52,654 bases of DNA from Candidatus Polarisedimenticola svalbardensis (GTDB taxonomy: Bacteria; Acidobacteriota; Polarisedimenticolia; Polarisedimenticolales; Polarisedimenticolaceae): assembly GCA_014764515.1 (NCBI GenBank), contig JACXWD010000020.1, positions 1 to 52,654 on the forward strand, read 5' to 3'. How positions within the stretch are numbered: position 1 is the stretch's first letter; each line of letters starts with the position of its first letter. The notes under the pieces were generated by a model, which had not been told where the DNA came from, made no database searches, and saw nothing but the letters and a program-made list of their open reading frames with translations. Both the position numbers and the translations under genes were made by a program. Shown piece by piece: positions 15,990-23,383 of this stretch.

Positions 15990-17138
15990 TCAAACCCTCC
16001 CGAGAATGTGAACCACCGAACTGGCTCCGGAACCGCCCATGTTCTGGGCCAGTCCGATTTCGGCGTCCTTGACCTGGCGATCTCCCGACTCGCCTCGCAG
16101 CTGTTCGACGATCTCGATCGCCTGGGCGATCCCGGTGGCCCCGACCGGATGGCCCTTGGACTTGAGGCCGCCGCTGGTGTTCACCGGCACCTTCCCGCCG
16201 AGGGCGGTCATGCCGTCACGTGCCGCCGCCCCGCCCTTGCCCTGCTCCACCAGGCCCAGGGCCTCGATGCAGCAGATCTCGGCGATGGCGAAGCAGTCGT
16301 GGACCTCGGCAACCTGGATATCCGTCGGGCCGACACCGGCCATTTTGTAAGCGCGGACTGCCGAATCCTTCACGGCGTCAAGAATCGCAGGGCTTTTCCG
16401 ATCCGCCAGGCTCAGCGAGGCTGTTGCCAGACCGGTTCCGAGGATCTTCACCGGCCGGTCCGTGTAGCGGCCGGCCTGGTCCAGCGGGCAGAGCAACATC
16501 GCAGCCGCACCGTCGCTCACAGGGGAACAGTGCAGTAATCGCAAAGGTTCGGCGACCTTCGAGGAGGCCATAACCTGCTCCAGCGTCACTTCCCGGGGAA
16601 ACTGGGCCTTGGGGTTCTTGGCGCCATGGCGGTGGTTCTTCACCGAAACCCAGGACATTTCCTCCTCGGTGGTTCCGTAAGTCGCCATGTGGGCCCTGGC
16701 GATCAGTGCGTACAAGGCCGGGAAGGTGGCGCCGTGGTAGCACTCGAGTTCCTGGTCCGCTGCAGTGGCCAGAATCTCGGTCACATCCGCTCCATCGTTC
16801 ATCTTCTCGACTCCGGCCGCCATGACCAGGTCACTCATTCCGGACGCCACTTCGATGAACGCCATCCGGAGAGCCGCTCCGCCGGAAGCGCATGCCGACT
16901 CCACCCGGGTAGCGGGGATGCCGGCCATACCGATCTGGGATGCCATCAAAGGGCCCAGATGTTCCTGCCCGACGAACTGTCCACCGGCCATGTTGCCGAC
17001 GTACAGGCCATCCAGGTGATCGGCTCCGGCGTCCGCCATGGCGGCGGAAGCCGCCTGGGCGAACATGCCGCGCAGGCTGTCGTTCCAAAGCTCGCCGAAG
17101 GGGGTCATGCCGACTCCGACGATCGCTACTTCTCGCAT
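15990..17138 (-). CDS. SCP-x-type thiolase (probable acetoacetyl-CoA thiolase)
   Basis: A 382-residue thiolase. Nucleophile Cys83 in ESACASGG, HDCFAIAE near residue 280 and the catalytic His in GGLKSKGHPVGATG near 333. The start has AGGAG with 6-nt spacing. The family condenses two acetyl-CoA or cleaves 3-ketoacyl-CoA. It lies between HMG-CoA synthase (gap 21 bp) and DUF35 (gap 2 bp), the archaeal gene set in which the thiolase makes acetoacetyl-CoA that is passed directly to HMG-CoA synthase. The C-terminal Cys typical of classical type II thiolases is not evident, which fits the archaeal/SCP-x type. Confidence 0.9.
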   Translation of the reverse strand: MREVAIVGVGMTPFGELWNDSLRGMFAQAASAAMADAGADHLDGLYVGNMAGGQFVGQEHLGPLMASQIGMAGIPATRVESACASGGAALRMAFIEVASGMSDLVMAAGVEKMNDGADVTEILATAADQELECYHGATFPALYALIARAHMATYGTTEEEMSWVSVKNHRHGAKNPKAQFPREVTLEQVMASSKVAEPLRLLHCSPVSDGAAAMLLCPLDQAGRYTDRPVKILGTGLATASLSLADRKSPAILDAVKDSAVRAYKMAGVGPTDIQVAEVHDCFAIAEICCIEALGLVEQGKGGAAARDGMTALGGKVPVNTSGGLKSKGHPVGATGIAQAIEIVEQLRGESGDRQVKDAEIGLAQNMGGSGASSVVHILGRV

Positions 17139-17159
17139 AGTGCTCTCCTGTCCGCCGAC

Positions 17160-18206
17160 TCAGTCATTCAGGATGATTTTTTCCCGGAGCTTGGCGTATT
17201 CGCCGTAGGTCACATACCGCACCGGGGTGTCCAGCATCGACCAGACCTTCCTGCCAGTGACCCGTCGTTCCGGAAGCAGGTCGGTGGCCTGCAGCACGAA
17301 CGAGTCGCTCCCTGCCCCCGAGCCGAAAGAGGTCAAAAGGATCTTGTCTCCCGGATCGGCCACGTCCAGAACGGCGGCCAGACCTGTGGGTGACGATCCG
17401 GAATACGTGTTGCCCATTTTCACAACCACCAGACCGGTCTCAATCTGCTCCTTCGTAAACCCGAGCTGTTTCGCGGCCTGCTGGGGGAATTTGCCATTGG
17501 GCATATGGAACACCGCGTACTTGAAATCCTGCGGGTCCATCCCGGTTTTCTTCAGAATCCCCCGGGTAGCTGACAACACATGTTTGAAGTAGGCAGGCTC
17601 ACCTGTGAATCGGCCACCATGCCTGGGATAGAACCGCCCTTCCCGTCTCCAGAAATCCGGAGTGTCGGAGGTGTAGCTGTACGTCTCCAGTACATCCACC
17701 AGGAGATCCTTCGCGCCGAAGATATAAGCCGCGCCCCCGGCCGATGCGGAGAACTCCAGGGCGTCGTTGGGTGCGCCCTGGGAAGTATCCGCGCCGATCC
17801 CCAGTGCGTACTCCACCCTCCCCGACTCAACAAGACACAGGGCGACGAACATCGCCTCGGTGCCCGCCTTGCAGGCAAACTCGAAATCGGCGACGTGGAC
17901 TTCCGGTCCGATGCCCAGTGCATCGATAAGCACGGTGCCGCTCGGTTTGACTGCGTAGGGGTGGGATTCGGAGCCTATGTAGACCGCTCCGATCCTCAGC
18001 GGATCGATCCCCGACCGTTCGATGGCGTCTCGGGCGGCCTCGACGGATATGGTGATCGTATCCTCATCAAGTCCTGGAACCGACTTCTCCTCCAGGACCA
18101 GTCCGCGCCTGATGGCGGCGGCATCTTTGCCCCACTGGCGGGCGATCTCCTCCGACCGGATTCTGTGTCGGGGAATGAACGCCCCGTATCCCACAATGCC
18201 TGCCAT
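17160..18206 (-). CDS. hydroxymethylglutaryl-CoA synthase, archaeal type
   Basis: A 348-residue enzyme. ATG 18206 has AAAGGAG upstream; the frame runs 18 bp further to a TTG that would swallow this site. Catalytic residues of the family are seen: Glu80 in GSESHPYAVKPSG, Cys112 in EFACKAGTEA, and His in VFHMPNGKFP near 235; GNTYSGSSP and SFGSGAGSD complete the active site. It condenses acetyl-CoA with acetoacetyl-CoA to HMG-CoA for the mevalonate pathway. First gene of the operon with thiolase and DUF35. No HMG-CoA reductase or later mevalonate gene is in the window. Length and sequence style are closer to archaeal proteins than to Gram-positive MvaS. Confidence 0.9.
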   Translation of the reverse strand: MAGIVGYGAFIPRHRIRSEEIARQWGKDAAAIRRGLVLEEKSVPGLDEDTITISVEAARDAIERSGIDPLRIGAVYIGSESHPYAVKPSGTVLIDALGIGPEVHVADFEFACKAGTEAMFVALCLVESGRVEYALGIGADTSQGAPNDALEFSASAGGAAYIFGAKDLLVDVLETYSYTSDTPDFWRREGRFYPRHGGRFTGEPAYFKHVLSATRGILKKTGMDPQDFKYAVFHMPNGKFPQQAAKQLGFTKEQIETGLVVVKMGNTYSGSSPTGLAAVLDVADPGDKILLTSFGSGAGSDSFVLQATDLLPERRVTGRKVWSMLDTPVRYVTYGEYAKLREKIILND

Positions 18207-18341
18207 TTCAGTCTCCTTTCTCAAAGGAAGCTACCAGAGAAAAGCGCGGTACGTTCATGGAATCATGTCTACCGGAATACCGGAAGAAGTCGGAATCGAA
18301 CGCCTCCTAGATATTGGATAGCGAAGACCGACTTCGATCTG

Positions 18342-18369
18342 TTGAAACAGCCGACTGGTGGTCTAGGCT
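18342..18369 (+). promoter_or_regulatory. candidate sigma-70 promoter of citrate synthase
   Basis: TTGAAA (18342-18347) and TAGGCT (18364-18369) with 16-bp spacing, 21 bp before the citrate synthase ATG. The -35 is good, the -10 weak, and the leader would be very short. Confidence 0.3.
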
Positions 18370-18389
18370 ATGGCTGAAGGAGTAGCGTC

Positions 18390-19745
18390 ATGAGATACGA
18401 CACAGATTCGACCCAAGTCGTCGAGAAAACACTCAACCCAGGTCTCAAGAGCCGATTGATGGCCAAAATTCCAGTCATGCAGGCGGAGGTCCGGGATCTG
18501 CTCAAGGCCCACGGAGATTTCAAGATCTCCGATGTGACCTTGTCCCAGGCCTACGGCGGTATGCGCGGTGTCAAGTGCATGGTGACCGAAACATCGGCAG
18601 TCGATCCGATGGAAGGGATCCGTTTCCGCGGTTACACCATCCCGGAACTGAGGGAAAAACTACCCAAGGCGCCCGGCGGGGAAGAACCGCTTCCCGAAGG
18701 TGTGTTCAACCTGCTCCTGACCGGCGAAATACCCAGCGCCGAGGAGGTGTTCGCCACAACACTCGCATGGCGCAAGCACGAGACACTCCCCGAACACGCC
18801 AAGGAGGCTCTGGACCGCCTCCCCATCGACGCCCACCCAATGACCCAGTTCTCCATCGGGATCCTTGCCATGCAATACGACTCGCTCTTCGCCAACAAGT
18901 ATCGCGAGGGCATGACCAAGACCGAGTACCCGGAAGTTCTGTATGACGATTCCATGATCCTGCTGGGCCGGCTGCCCCAACTGGCCGCCTATATCTACCG
19001 GCGGTCGTACCACAACGGTGTCCATATCCCGCCGGCGGAAACGAACATGGACTGGGGCGGCAACCTGGCGCACATGATGGGTGTGCCGAACGAGAAGTTC
19101 AAGGAACTGATGCGGCTGTATCTCACCATCCATGCCGACCACGAAGGCGGCAACGTTTCGGCTCACACCACCCACCTGGTCGGCTCGGCGCTTTCGGACC
19201 CTTACCTGTGCCTCTCCGCCGGAATGAACGGACTGGCCGGCCCGCTCCACGGCCTGGCGAACCAGGAAGTCCTGCGTTGGATCGTCGACCTGAAAAACAG
19301 GTTCGACGGCGTTCCGACCCGGGACCAGATGGTCGAGTTCATCTGGGAAACCCTGAACAGCGGCCAGGTCATCCCCGGCTACGGCCATGCCGTGCTGCGG
19401 AAGACCGACCCGAGGTACACGGCACAGCGGGAGTTCGCCCTCAAGCACCTGGAGGACGACGAAAACTTCCGCATCGTCCACATGCTGTACGACGTGGTGC
19501 CCGGCATCCTTCAGGAACACGGCAAGGCCAAGAACCCATGGCCGAACGTGGACGCCCATTCCGGCTGTCTGCTGGTGCACTACGGGGTCACCGAGTACGA
19601 CTTCTACACCGTACTGTTCGGTGTCTCGAGAGCTATGGGTGTTCTGTCATCCCTGATCTGGGACAGGTCCCTGCGCCTGCCCCTGGAACGGCCGAAGAGC
19701 GTCACTACCGGCTGGGTCAAACAGCAAGTCAACATCAAGGAGTAA
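18390..19745 (+). CDS. citrate synthase, mitochondrial type
   Basis: A 451-residue citrate synthase with GAAGGAG before the ATG. Catalytic residues are in GPLHGLANQEVL, PGYGHAVLRKTDPRY and NPWPNVDAHSG. It condenses acetyl-CoA and oxaloacetate to citrate at the entry of the TCA cycle. The sequence follows the eukaryotic mitochondrial type closely (GGMRGVKCMVTETS, GIRFRGYTIPE, LTIHADHEGGNVSAHTTHLV, LSDPYLCLSAGMNGLAG) rather than E. coli GltA or the short Gram-positive form. Eukaryote-like citrate synthases are known in Geobacteraceae and some other bacteria. Divergent from the HMG-CoA synthase operon; both consume acetyl-CoA. Confidence 0.95.
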   Translation: MRYDTDSTQVVEKTLNPGLKSRLMAKIPVMQAEVRDLLKAHGDFKISDVTLSQAYGGMRGVKCMVTETSAVDPMEGIRFRGYTIPELREKLPKAPGGEEPLPEGVFNLLLTGEIPSAEEVFATTLAWRKHETLPEHAKEALDRLPIDAHPMTQFSIGILAMQYDSLFANKYREGMTKTEYPEVLYDDSMILLGRLPQLAAYIYRRSYHNGVHIPPAETNMDWGGNLAHMMGVPNEKFKELMRLYLTIHADHEGGNVSAHTTHLVGSALSDPYLCLSAGMNGLAGPLHGLANQEVLRWIVDLKNRFDGVPTRDQMVEFIWETLNSGQVIPGYGHAVLRKTDPRYTAQREFALKHLEDDENFRIVHMLYDVVPGILQEHGKAKNPWPNVDAHSGCLLVHYGVTEYDFYTVLFGVSRAMGVLSSLIWDRSLRLPLERPKSVTTGWVKQQVNIKE

Positions 19746-19755
19746 CAGTCCGGGG

Positions 19756-19782
19756 GGTCAGGCCGAGGCCTGGCCCCTGACC
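19756..19782. terminator. hairpin between convergent citrate synthase and DJ-1 genes
   Basis: GGTCAGG (19756-19762) and CCTGACC (19776-19782) can pair; an alternative stem CAGGCC/GGCCTG lies inside. It is 11 bp after the citrate synthase stop and 11 bp before the stop of the opposing gene. No T-tract follows on either strand, so termination is uncertain. Confidence 0.3.
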
Positions 19783-19792
19783 TTGACCTGGA

Positions 19793-20380
19793 TCACCACA
19801 TAAAACCCATGAGCGTTTTGATGTGATCGGCGTTTTTCCTTGAGGTCATCAATTCGAGCAACCTGAAGGCGACATCCACTGCTGTTCCCGGGCCGGTGGA
19901 AGTGATGACCCTGTTGTCTTCCACGATCTCCTGGTCCAGAACCTCGGCGCCAAACCCGGCCAGTTGCTCCCGCCGATTCCCGCCCCCCAGGGCGTAGGTC
20001 GTGGCGCGCCGGCCTTTCAGAATCCCGCTGTTTGCCACCGGAAGCGCACCAACACAGATCGATGCGATTTCCTTGCCCTGTTCCTTGAAGCGACGGATCA
20101 AGCCTGCCACCGGCTCGGAGAAGGCATGTTCGTAAAATCCGAACTCCTCGAAGCCGCCGGGCACCGCCAGGGCGTCGAAGTCATCGGCGGAAATGTCCGC
20201 CAGAGTGTGATCCAGAACCAGCTTGAGGCCAAAGGTGCTTCGGACCTCCCGCTCCGGCCCGGCGCAGACCAGTTCCACCGGTTCCAGCCCTTCCAGTGCG
20301 GCCCAGCCGAACACGTCGTAGAAGGCGGACATCTCGTACAGTTCCACACCCTTGGGGACCAGTAACAGGACTCGCTTCAT
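19793..20380 (-). CDS. DJ-1/PfpI family protein
   Basis: A 195-residue protein with the DJ-1 fold signatures: conserved acid Glu13, VPGG near 74, and the nucleophile elbow ASICVGALPVANSG with Cys109. Families with this pattern include YajL/DJ-1 chaperone or oxidative-stress proteins and some glyoxalases; activity cannot be read. It is the last gene of the ECF sigma operon, 14 bp after the pirin stop, which suggests a role in repair of oxidised or carbonyl-damaged components (inference). Confidence 0.88.
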   Translation of the reverse strand: MKRVLLLVPKGVELYEMSAFYDVFGWAALEGLEPVELVCAGPEREVRSTFGLKLVLDHTLADISADDFDALAVPGGFEEFGFYEHAFSEPVAGLIRRFKEQGKEIASICVGALPVANSGILKGRRATTYALGGGNRREQLAGFGAEVLDQEIVEDNRVITSTGPGTAVDVAFRLLELMTSRKNADHIKTLMGFMW

Positions 20381-20394
20381 CTGCCGCGCTCTCC

Positions 20395-21096
20395 CTATCG
20401 TCCCATGTCGAACATGAGGAAGGTCGAATCGGTCAACCCTGTGAACTTCAGTTCCGTCTCGTGACGGATGCCGCAGCCGTCGCCGGCCTGCAGTACCTCA
20501 CCATTGATATCAATGTTGCCGGCAACTATCTGGAGCCAGATTTCCCGGCCCTCCGCCACCGCCTGACTTAGCTCGCCGCCCTTATCGAGAGAACCTTCAT
20601 AGAGGTCCACATCCTGGTTCAGCCCCACAGCACTCTCGCCACCGGCCCTGGCGGCCAGGAGACAGAAGCTGTTCGGTTGCCGGTACTGGTCGAACCGCTT
20701 CTGATCGTACCCCGGTTTCAGCCCGCGGGCTTCCGGCAGAATCCAGATTTGCAGCAGGTGCAGCGGGGCGGTCTTCGAATGGTTGTACTCACTGTAAACG
20801 ATCCCGGTTCCTGCGGACATACGCTGGATCTCGCCGGGTCGGATCACCGTACCGTTCCCTTCGCTGTCCTTGTGCTCCATCGCCCCGCTCACGACGTAAG
20901 ACAGGATCTCCATGTCGGCATGGGGATGGGAACCAAATCCGGCGCCAGGCCCGATCCAATCTTCATTGATGACCCTCAGGCGACCGAAATGGACATGAGC
21001 CGGATCATGATAATCGGCGAATGAGAAGGTATGGCGGGTATCGAGCCAGCCGTGATCCCGGTGGCCGCGATCGGCAGACCTCCGTATCTTGATCAT
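20395..21096 (-). CDS. pirin family protein with altered metal site
   Basis: A 233-residue bicupin protein of the YhhW/YhaK type. The N-terminal cupin metal motif is HPHADMEIL with His57 and His59, and the last ligand Glu103 is present in YSEYN. The usual third His (HSE motif, position 101) is Tyr here; the codon reads TAC. Pirins of this type bind iron and some have quercetinase activity in vitro. Loss of one ligand may change metal binding or abolish oxygenase activity. It follows the MscS-like gene by 3 bp and precedes DJ-1, in the ECF sigma operon. Confidence 0.9.
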   Translation of the reverse strand: MIKIRRSADRGHRDHGWLDTRHTFSFADYHDPAHVHFGRLRVINEDWIGPGAGFGSHPHADMEILSYVVSGAMEHKDSEGNGTVIRPGEIQRMSAGTGIVYSEYNHSKTAPLHLLQIWILPEARGLKPGYDQKRFDQYRQPNSFCLLAARAGGESAVGLNQDVDLYEGSLDKGGELSQAVAEGREIWLQIVAGNIDINGEVLQAGDGCGIRHETELKFTGLTDSTFLMFDMGR

Positions 21097-21099
21097 CCG

Positions 21100-21924
21100 C
21101 TACTGCCGGACAACTTCGTCCATGAACACGGAGTTGGAGACGGAGATAGTCGTTCCGTCCGCATCCAGCAGGGCCTGGGTCGGCGTGATCGCCTTCAGTA
21201 TCCCTTTCTGGCCGTGGATTTCAATTTGCTCGCCGACCCGGAACACCTTGCGGGCATAGAAGCCGGCGATGATGTTGCGGGTCATGTCCCGGCTCCCCAG
21301 GCCGAACGACAGTCCGAAGGCCAGGGCCATGCCGGCCAAAACGCAGATGGTGAAGATCCGGATAATCTCGGTCTCGACCTTCAACTGTCCTATCGCCATG
21401 ATCCCGACCACGAACAGGATCACACCGGATACGACGTTCCCGAGGGACGACGCGAATTCTATCCCTGATTCTTCCGCCGCCTGGGTCACCATGCCCCCGG
21501 CGAACTGTCCCGCCAGGCTGCCCAGGATCACCAGGAGAAGGGCGGCAATGATGTTCGGAAGGTAGGCGAAGAACGCACCCATGGCCCCGGAAATTGCATG
21601 GAGTCCCAGTACATCCGCCGCCGTTTTGGCGAAAAGCAGCAGCAACAGGAAGTACGTCAACCGCGGCAGGAGGATGGTCAGCGACTGCCGTATCCCGATC
21701 CGCTGCAGGGTTTTGTCGATGCCCACCCGGCCCAGCAGCGTATCCAGCCGGATCTTGCTCAGGGACGCCCGCAGCAGCTTCTCCACGATTTTCGCCGCCA
21801 CGAGGGCGATGATCACAAGCACGAAACCGAGGATCACCATCGGCATGGCATCCACGATGGATGCGCCCATATCCTTGAAGGTCTCTACGATCCGCTCCCC
21901 AATATTCAGTGTCTGTTCCTTCAT
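21100..21924 (-). CDS. MscS-like small mechanosensitive channel family protein
   Basis: A 274-residue inner-membrane protein with five hydrophobic stretches, including two conserved-TM-helix repeats (NIIAALLLVILGSLAG; then FTICVLAGMALAFGLSFGLG) and a short beta domain with VFRVGEQIEI and ISVSNSVFMDE. The protein ends soon after the beta domain and lacks the C-terminal alpha/beta vestibule of E. coli MscS. By family it may open on membrane tension. Its start overlaps the stop of the one-TM gene (ATGA), placing it under the ECF sigma operon. Confidence 0.85.
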   Translation of the reverse strand: MKEQTLNIGERIVETFKDMGASIVDAMPMVILGFVLVIIALVAAKIVEKLLRASLSKIRLDTLLGRVGIDKTLQRIGIRQSLTILLPRLTYFLLLLLFAKTAADVLGLHAISGAMGAFFAYLPNIIAALLLVILGSLAGQFAGGMVTQAAEESGIEFASSLGNVVSGVILFVVGIMAIGQLKVETEIIRIFTICVLAGMALAFGLSFGLGSRDMTRNIIAGFYARKVFRVGEQIEIHGQKGILKAITPTQALLDADGTTISVSNSVFMDEVVRQ

Positions 21925-22157
21925 GATCCCTCTCCCCTGCTGTTTCCGCCGCCTCCGAACGAGCTGAACACCATGCTGACGATTTCCATCAATATCAATA
22001 CCGGAACCAGCCAGGCTGCAGCCATGAAACTGGACGCCAGGGATCGCCGTTCAATCCTGCGTCGAACCCGATCATACAAATCCGGCTCCGTCTCCAGGGA
22101 CAGGTCCCGGAGTTCGGCGATCGGTTCGCCCGCATCCTGGATGTCGTCGTCCATCAT
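21921..22157 (-). CDS. one-TM protein, possible minimal anti-sigma factor
   Basis: A 78-residue protein: acidic N terminus, an amphipathic segment (LRDLSLETEPDLYDRVRRRI, about 17-36), one membrane helix (about 45-66) and a Gly-rich tail. ATGA overlaps join it to the ECF sigma gene upstream and to the MscS-like gene downstream. The segment before the helix resembles the juxtamembrane part of anti-sigma factors, but no zinc-binding anti-sigma domain (H-x3-C-x2-C) is present. I infer a membrane tether or reduced anti-sigma factor; it may instead be an accessory subunit of the channel. Confidence 0.7.
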   Translation of the reverse strand: MMDDDIQDAGEPIAELRDLSLETEPDLYDRVRRRIERRSLASSFMAAAWLVPVLILMEIVSMVFSSFGGGGNSRGEGS

Positions 22158-22723
22158 CCCTCCGCCGGTACCGTTTGTTCCCGGGAGCCGAACCGTTTGC
22201 GGAACTCCTCCCGGCCGCGTTTGATTCTCATCTTGGCCGCCGACAATCCGATCCCCAGGGTATCGGCGATCTCCTGATACGAGAACTGGTCCACGTCACA
22301 CATGACAAGCGGGATCCGAAGTGTGTCGGGCAGCTCGTCCAGGATCACGGCAATCGTCTGCCGCGCCTCTCCCGACTCCACCTGCTGTTCCGCCACCGGT
22401 TCCACCGCCGGCTCCGGCTCGCCTTCTCCCGGCTCCCCGAACGGCACGAAGGTCTTGCCCTCTTTCTTTTTAAGGAAGTTAAGGCAATGGTTGACCTTGA
22501 TGCGCTGGATCCAGGTCTTGAAACTGGCCCTGCCCTCAAACCGGCTTATCCCGAAGAACGCCTTGACGAACACTTCCTGGGTCAGATCCTCCGCGTCGTC
22601 AATCGACCGGGTCAGATGCCGGCAGTTCGCCTTCACCCTGCCCTCGTACAATCGGACCAACCGCTCAAATGCGCGCATGTCTCCCTCGGGGGCGCTTTTG
22701 GCCGCCTCCACCAACTCCTCCAC
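22154..22723 (-). CDS. ECF-type RNA polymerase sigma factor
   Basis: A 189-residue sigma-70 family factor. Region 2 (about 15-85) contains DAEDLTQEVFVKAF and FKTWIQRIKVNHCLNFL; an acidic Pro/Glu-rich linker follows; region 4 (about 120-175) has LPDTLRIPLVMCDVDQFSYQ and the recognition helix GIGLSAAKMRIKRGREEF. The start is GTG 22723, as the in-frame TGA upstream leaves no better choice. It heads an operon with a one-TM protein, an MscS-like channel, pirin and DJ-1. By family such factors respond to envelope or oxidative stress and activate their own operon; no GGAAC-type -35 was clear in the 254 bp upstream. Confidence 0.92.
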   Translation of the reverse strand: MEELVEAAKSAPEGDMRAFERLVRLYEGRVKANCRHLTRSIDDAEDLTQEVFVKAFFGISRFEGRASFKTWIQRIKVNHCLNFLKKKEGKTFVPFGEPGEGEPEPAVEPVAEQQVESGEARQTIAVILDELPDTLRIPLVMCDVDQFSYQEIADTLGIGLSAAKMRIKRGREEFRKRFGSREQTVPAEG

Positions 22724-22977
22724 GCTGCATGACTTCAGATCGATGACGTAACCTCATGGCCGGAACGGATGCGATCCCATTCGAGGGACAGAAATCTTAC
22801 AACCGTTCACCCCGATTGTTCGTCGTTTTTCCGGATCGTGTGCCATGACCGCTCTCCACGCCGGAATGTTTCCCGGCACCCCGATATGGACCGATTTCGG
22901 TGGGCGGAGTCACATCCTGACCCTGACGGGTCTCATTTAGGTGGCATTTTGGGTTAATCTAGGTTGTGAGGTAGCCC

Positions 22978-23355
22978 ATGAACGTGCTGATCATCGAAGA
23001 CGAGTCCGCAATTGCCGAGGTACTCAGCGAGTCCCTGACCATGGCGGGTCACACCTGTATCAAGGCGGCGGATCTGAAGGAAGCCGAAGAACTCCTCGAG
23101 GACAGATCCATCGAGGGCATCACGCTGGACAACCTGCTGCCGGGTGGCCGGGGGATATTCTGGCTGACCCGGCTGGCCACCCTTCGTCCCGACCTGATCG
23201 GCCGCACCGTGGTGTTCACAGGCGCCCGCCTGAGCAAATTCGAACAGGATGTCGCGGAGCGGTACAACGTACCGGTGCTGGAAAAACCGATCGACCTGCC
23301 TCAGCTCGCCGAGACCCTGGCCGGCCTCCAAAAAAATAGGCCGGGGGTCCGTTGA
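22978..23355 (+). CDS. stand-alone response regulator receiver protein
   Basis: A 125-residue REC domain with all key residues: ED at 7-8, phospho-acceptor Asp51, Thr81 and Lys103 in EKPID. There is no output domain, as in CheY-like or Spo0F-like relay proteins. The partner kinase is unknown; it is divergent from the ECF sigma gene across a 254-bp gap without other genes. The last codons contain an A7 run that serves as the T-tract of the pckA terminator on the other strand. Confidence 0.9.
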   Translation: MNVLIIEDESAIAEVLSESLTMAGHTCIKAADLKEAEELLEDRSIEGITLDNLLPGGRGIFWLTRLATLRPDLIGRTVVFTGARLSKFEQDVAERYNVPVLEKPIDLPQLAETLAGLQKNRPGVR

Positions 23356-23364
23356 TCCCCGGCC
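23330..23364 (-). terminator. Rho-independent terminator of pckA
   Basis: The stem GGCCGGGG (23339-23346) and CCCCGGCC (23357-23364) is perfect, 8 bp with a 10-nt loop. Read leftward, the stem is followed by CCTA and then seven T (23336-23330). It lies 20 bp after the pckA stop. The stem and T-tract overlap the final codons of the convergent receiver gene. Confidence 0.8.
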
Positions 23365-23383
23365 CTTCCGTACTCGGTTCAGA

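Noticed and set aside
19784-19796. Second copy of TGACCTGGATCAC, identical to the core of the CRP/FNR-like site at 31897
   Set aside because: It lies at the 3' ends of two convergent genes, where no promoter is expected, so I do not call it a regulatory site.
22724-22977. Intergenic gap between the ECF sigma and receiver genes searched for RNA genes and promoters
   Set aside because: No tRNA-like cloverleaf, clear hairpin with T-tract or convincing ECF -35/-10 pair was found.
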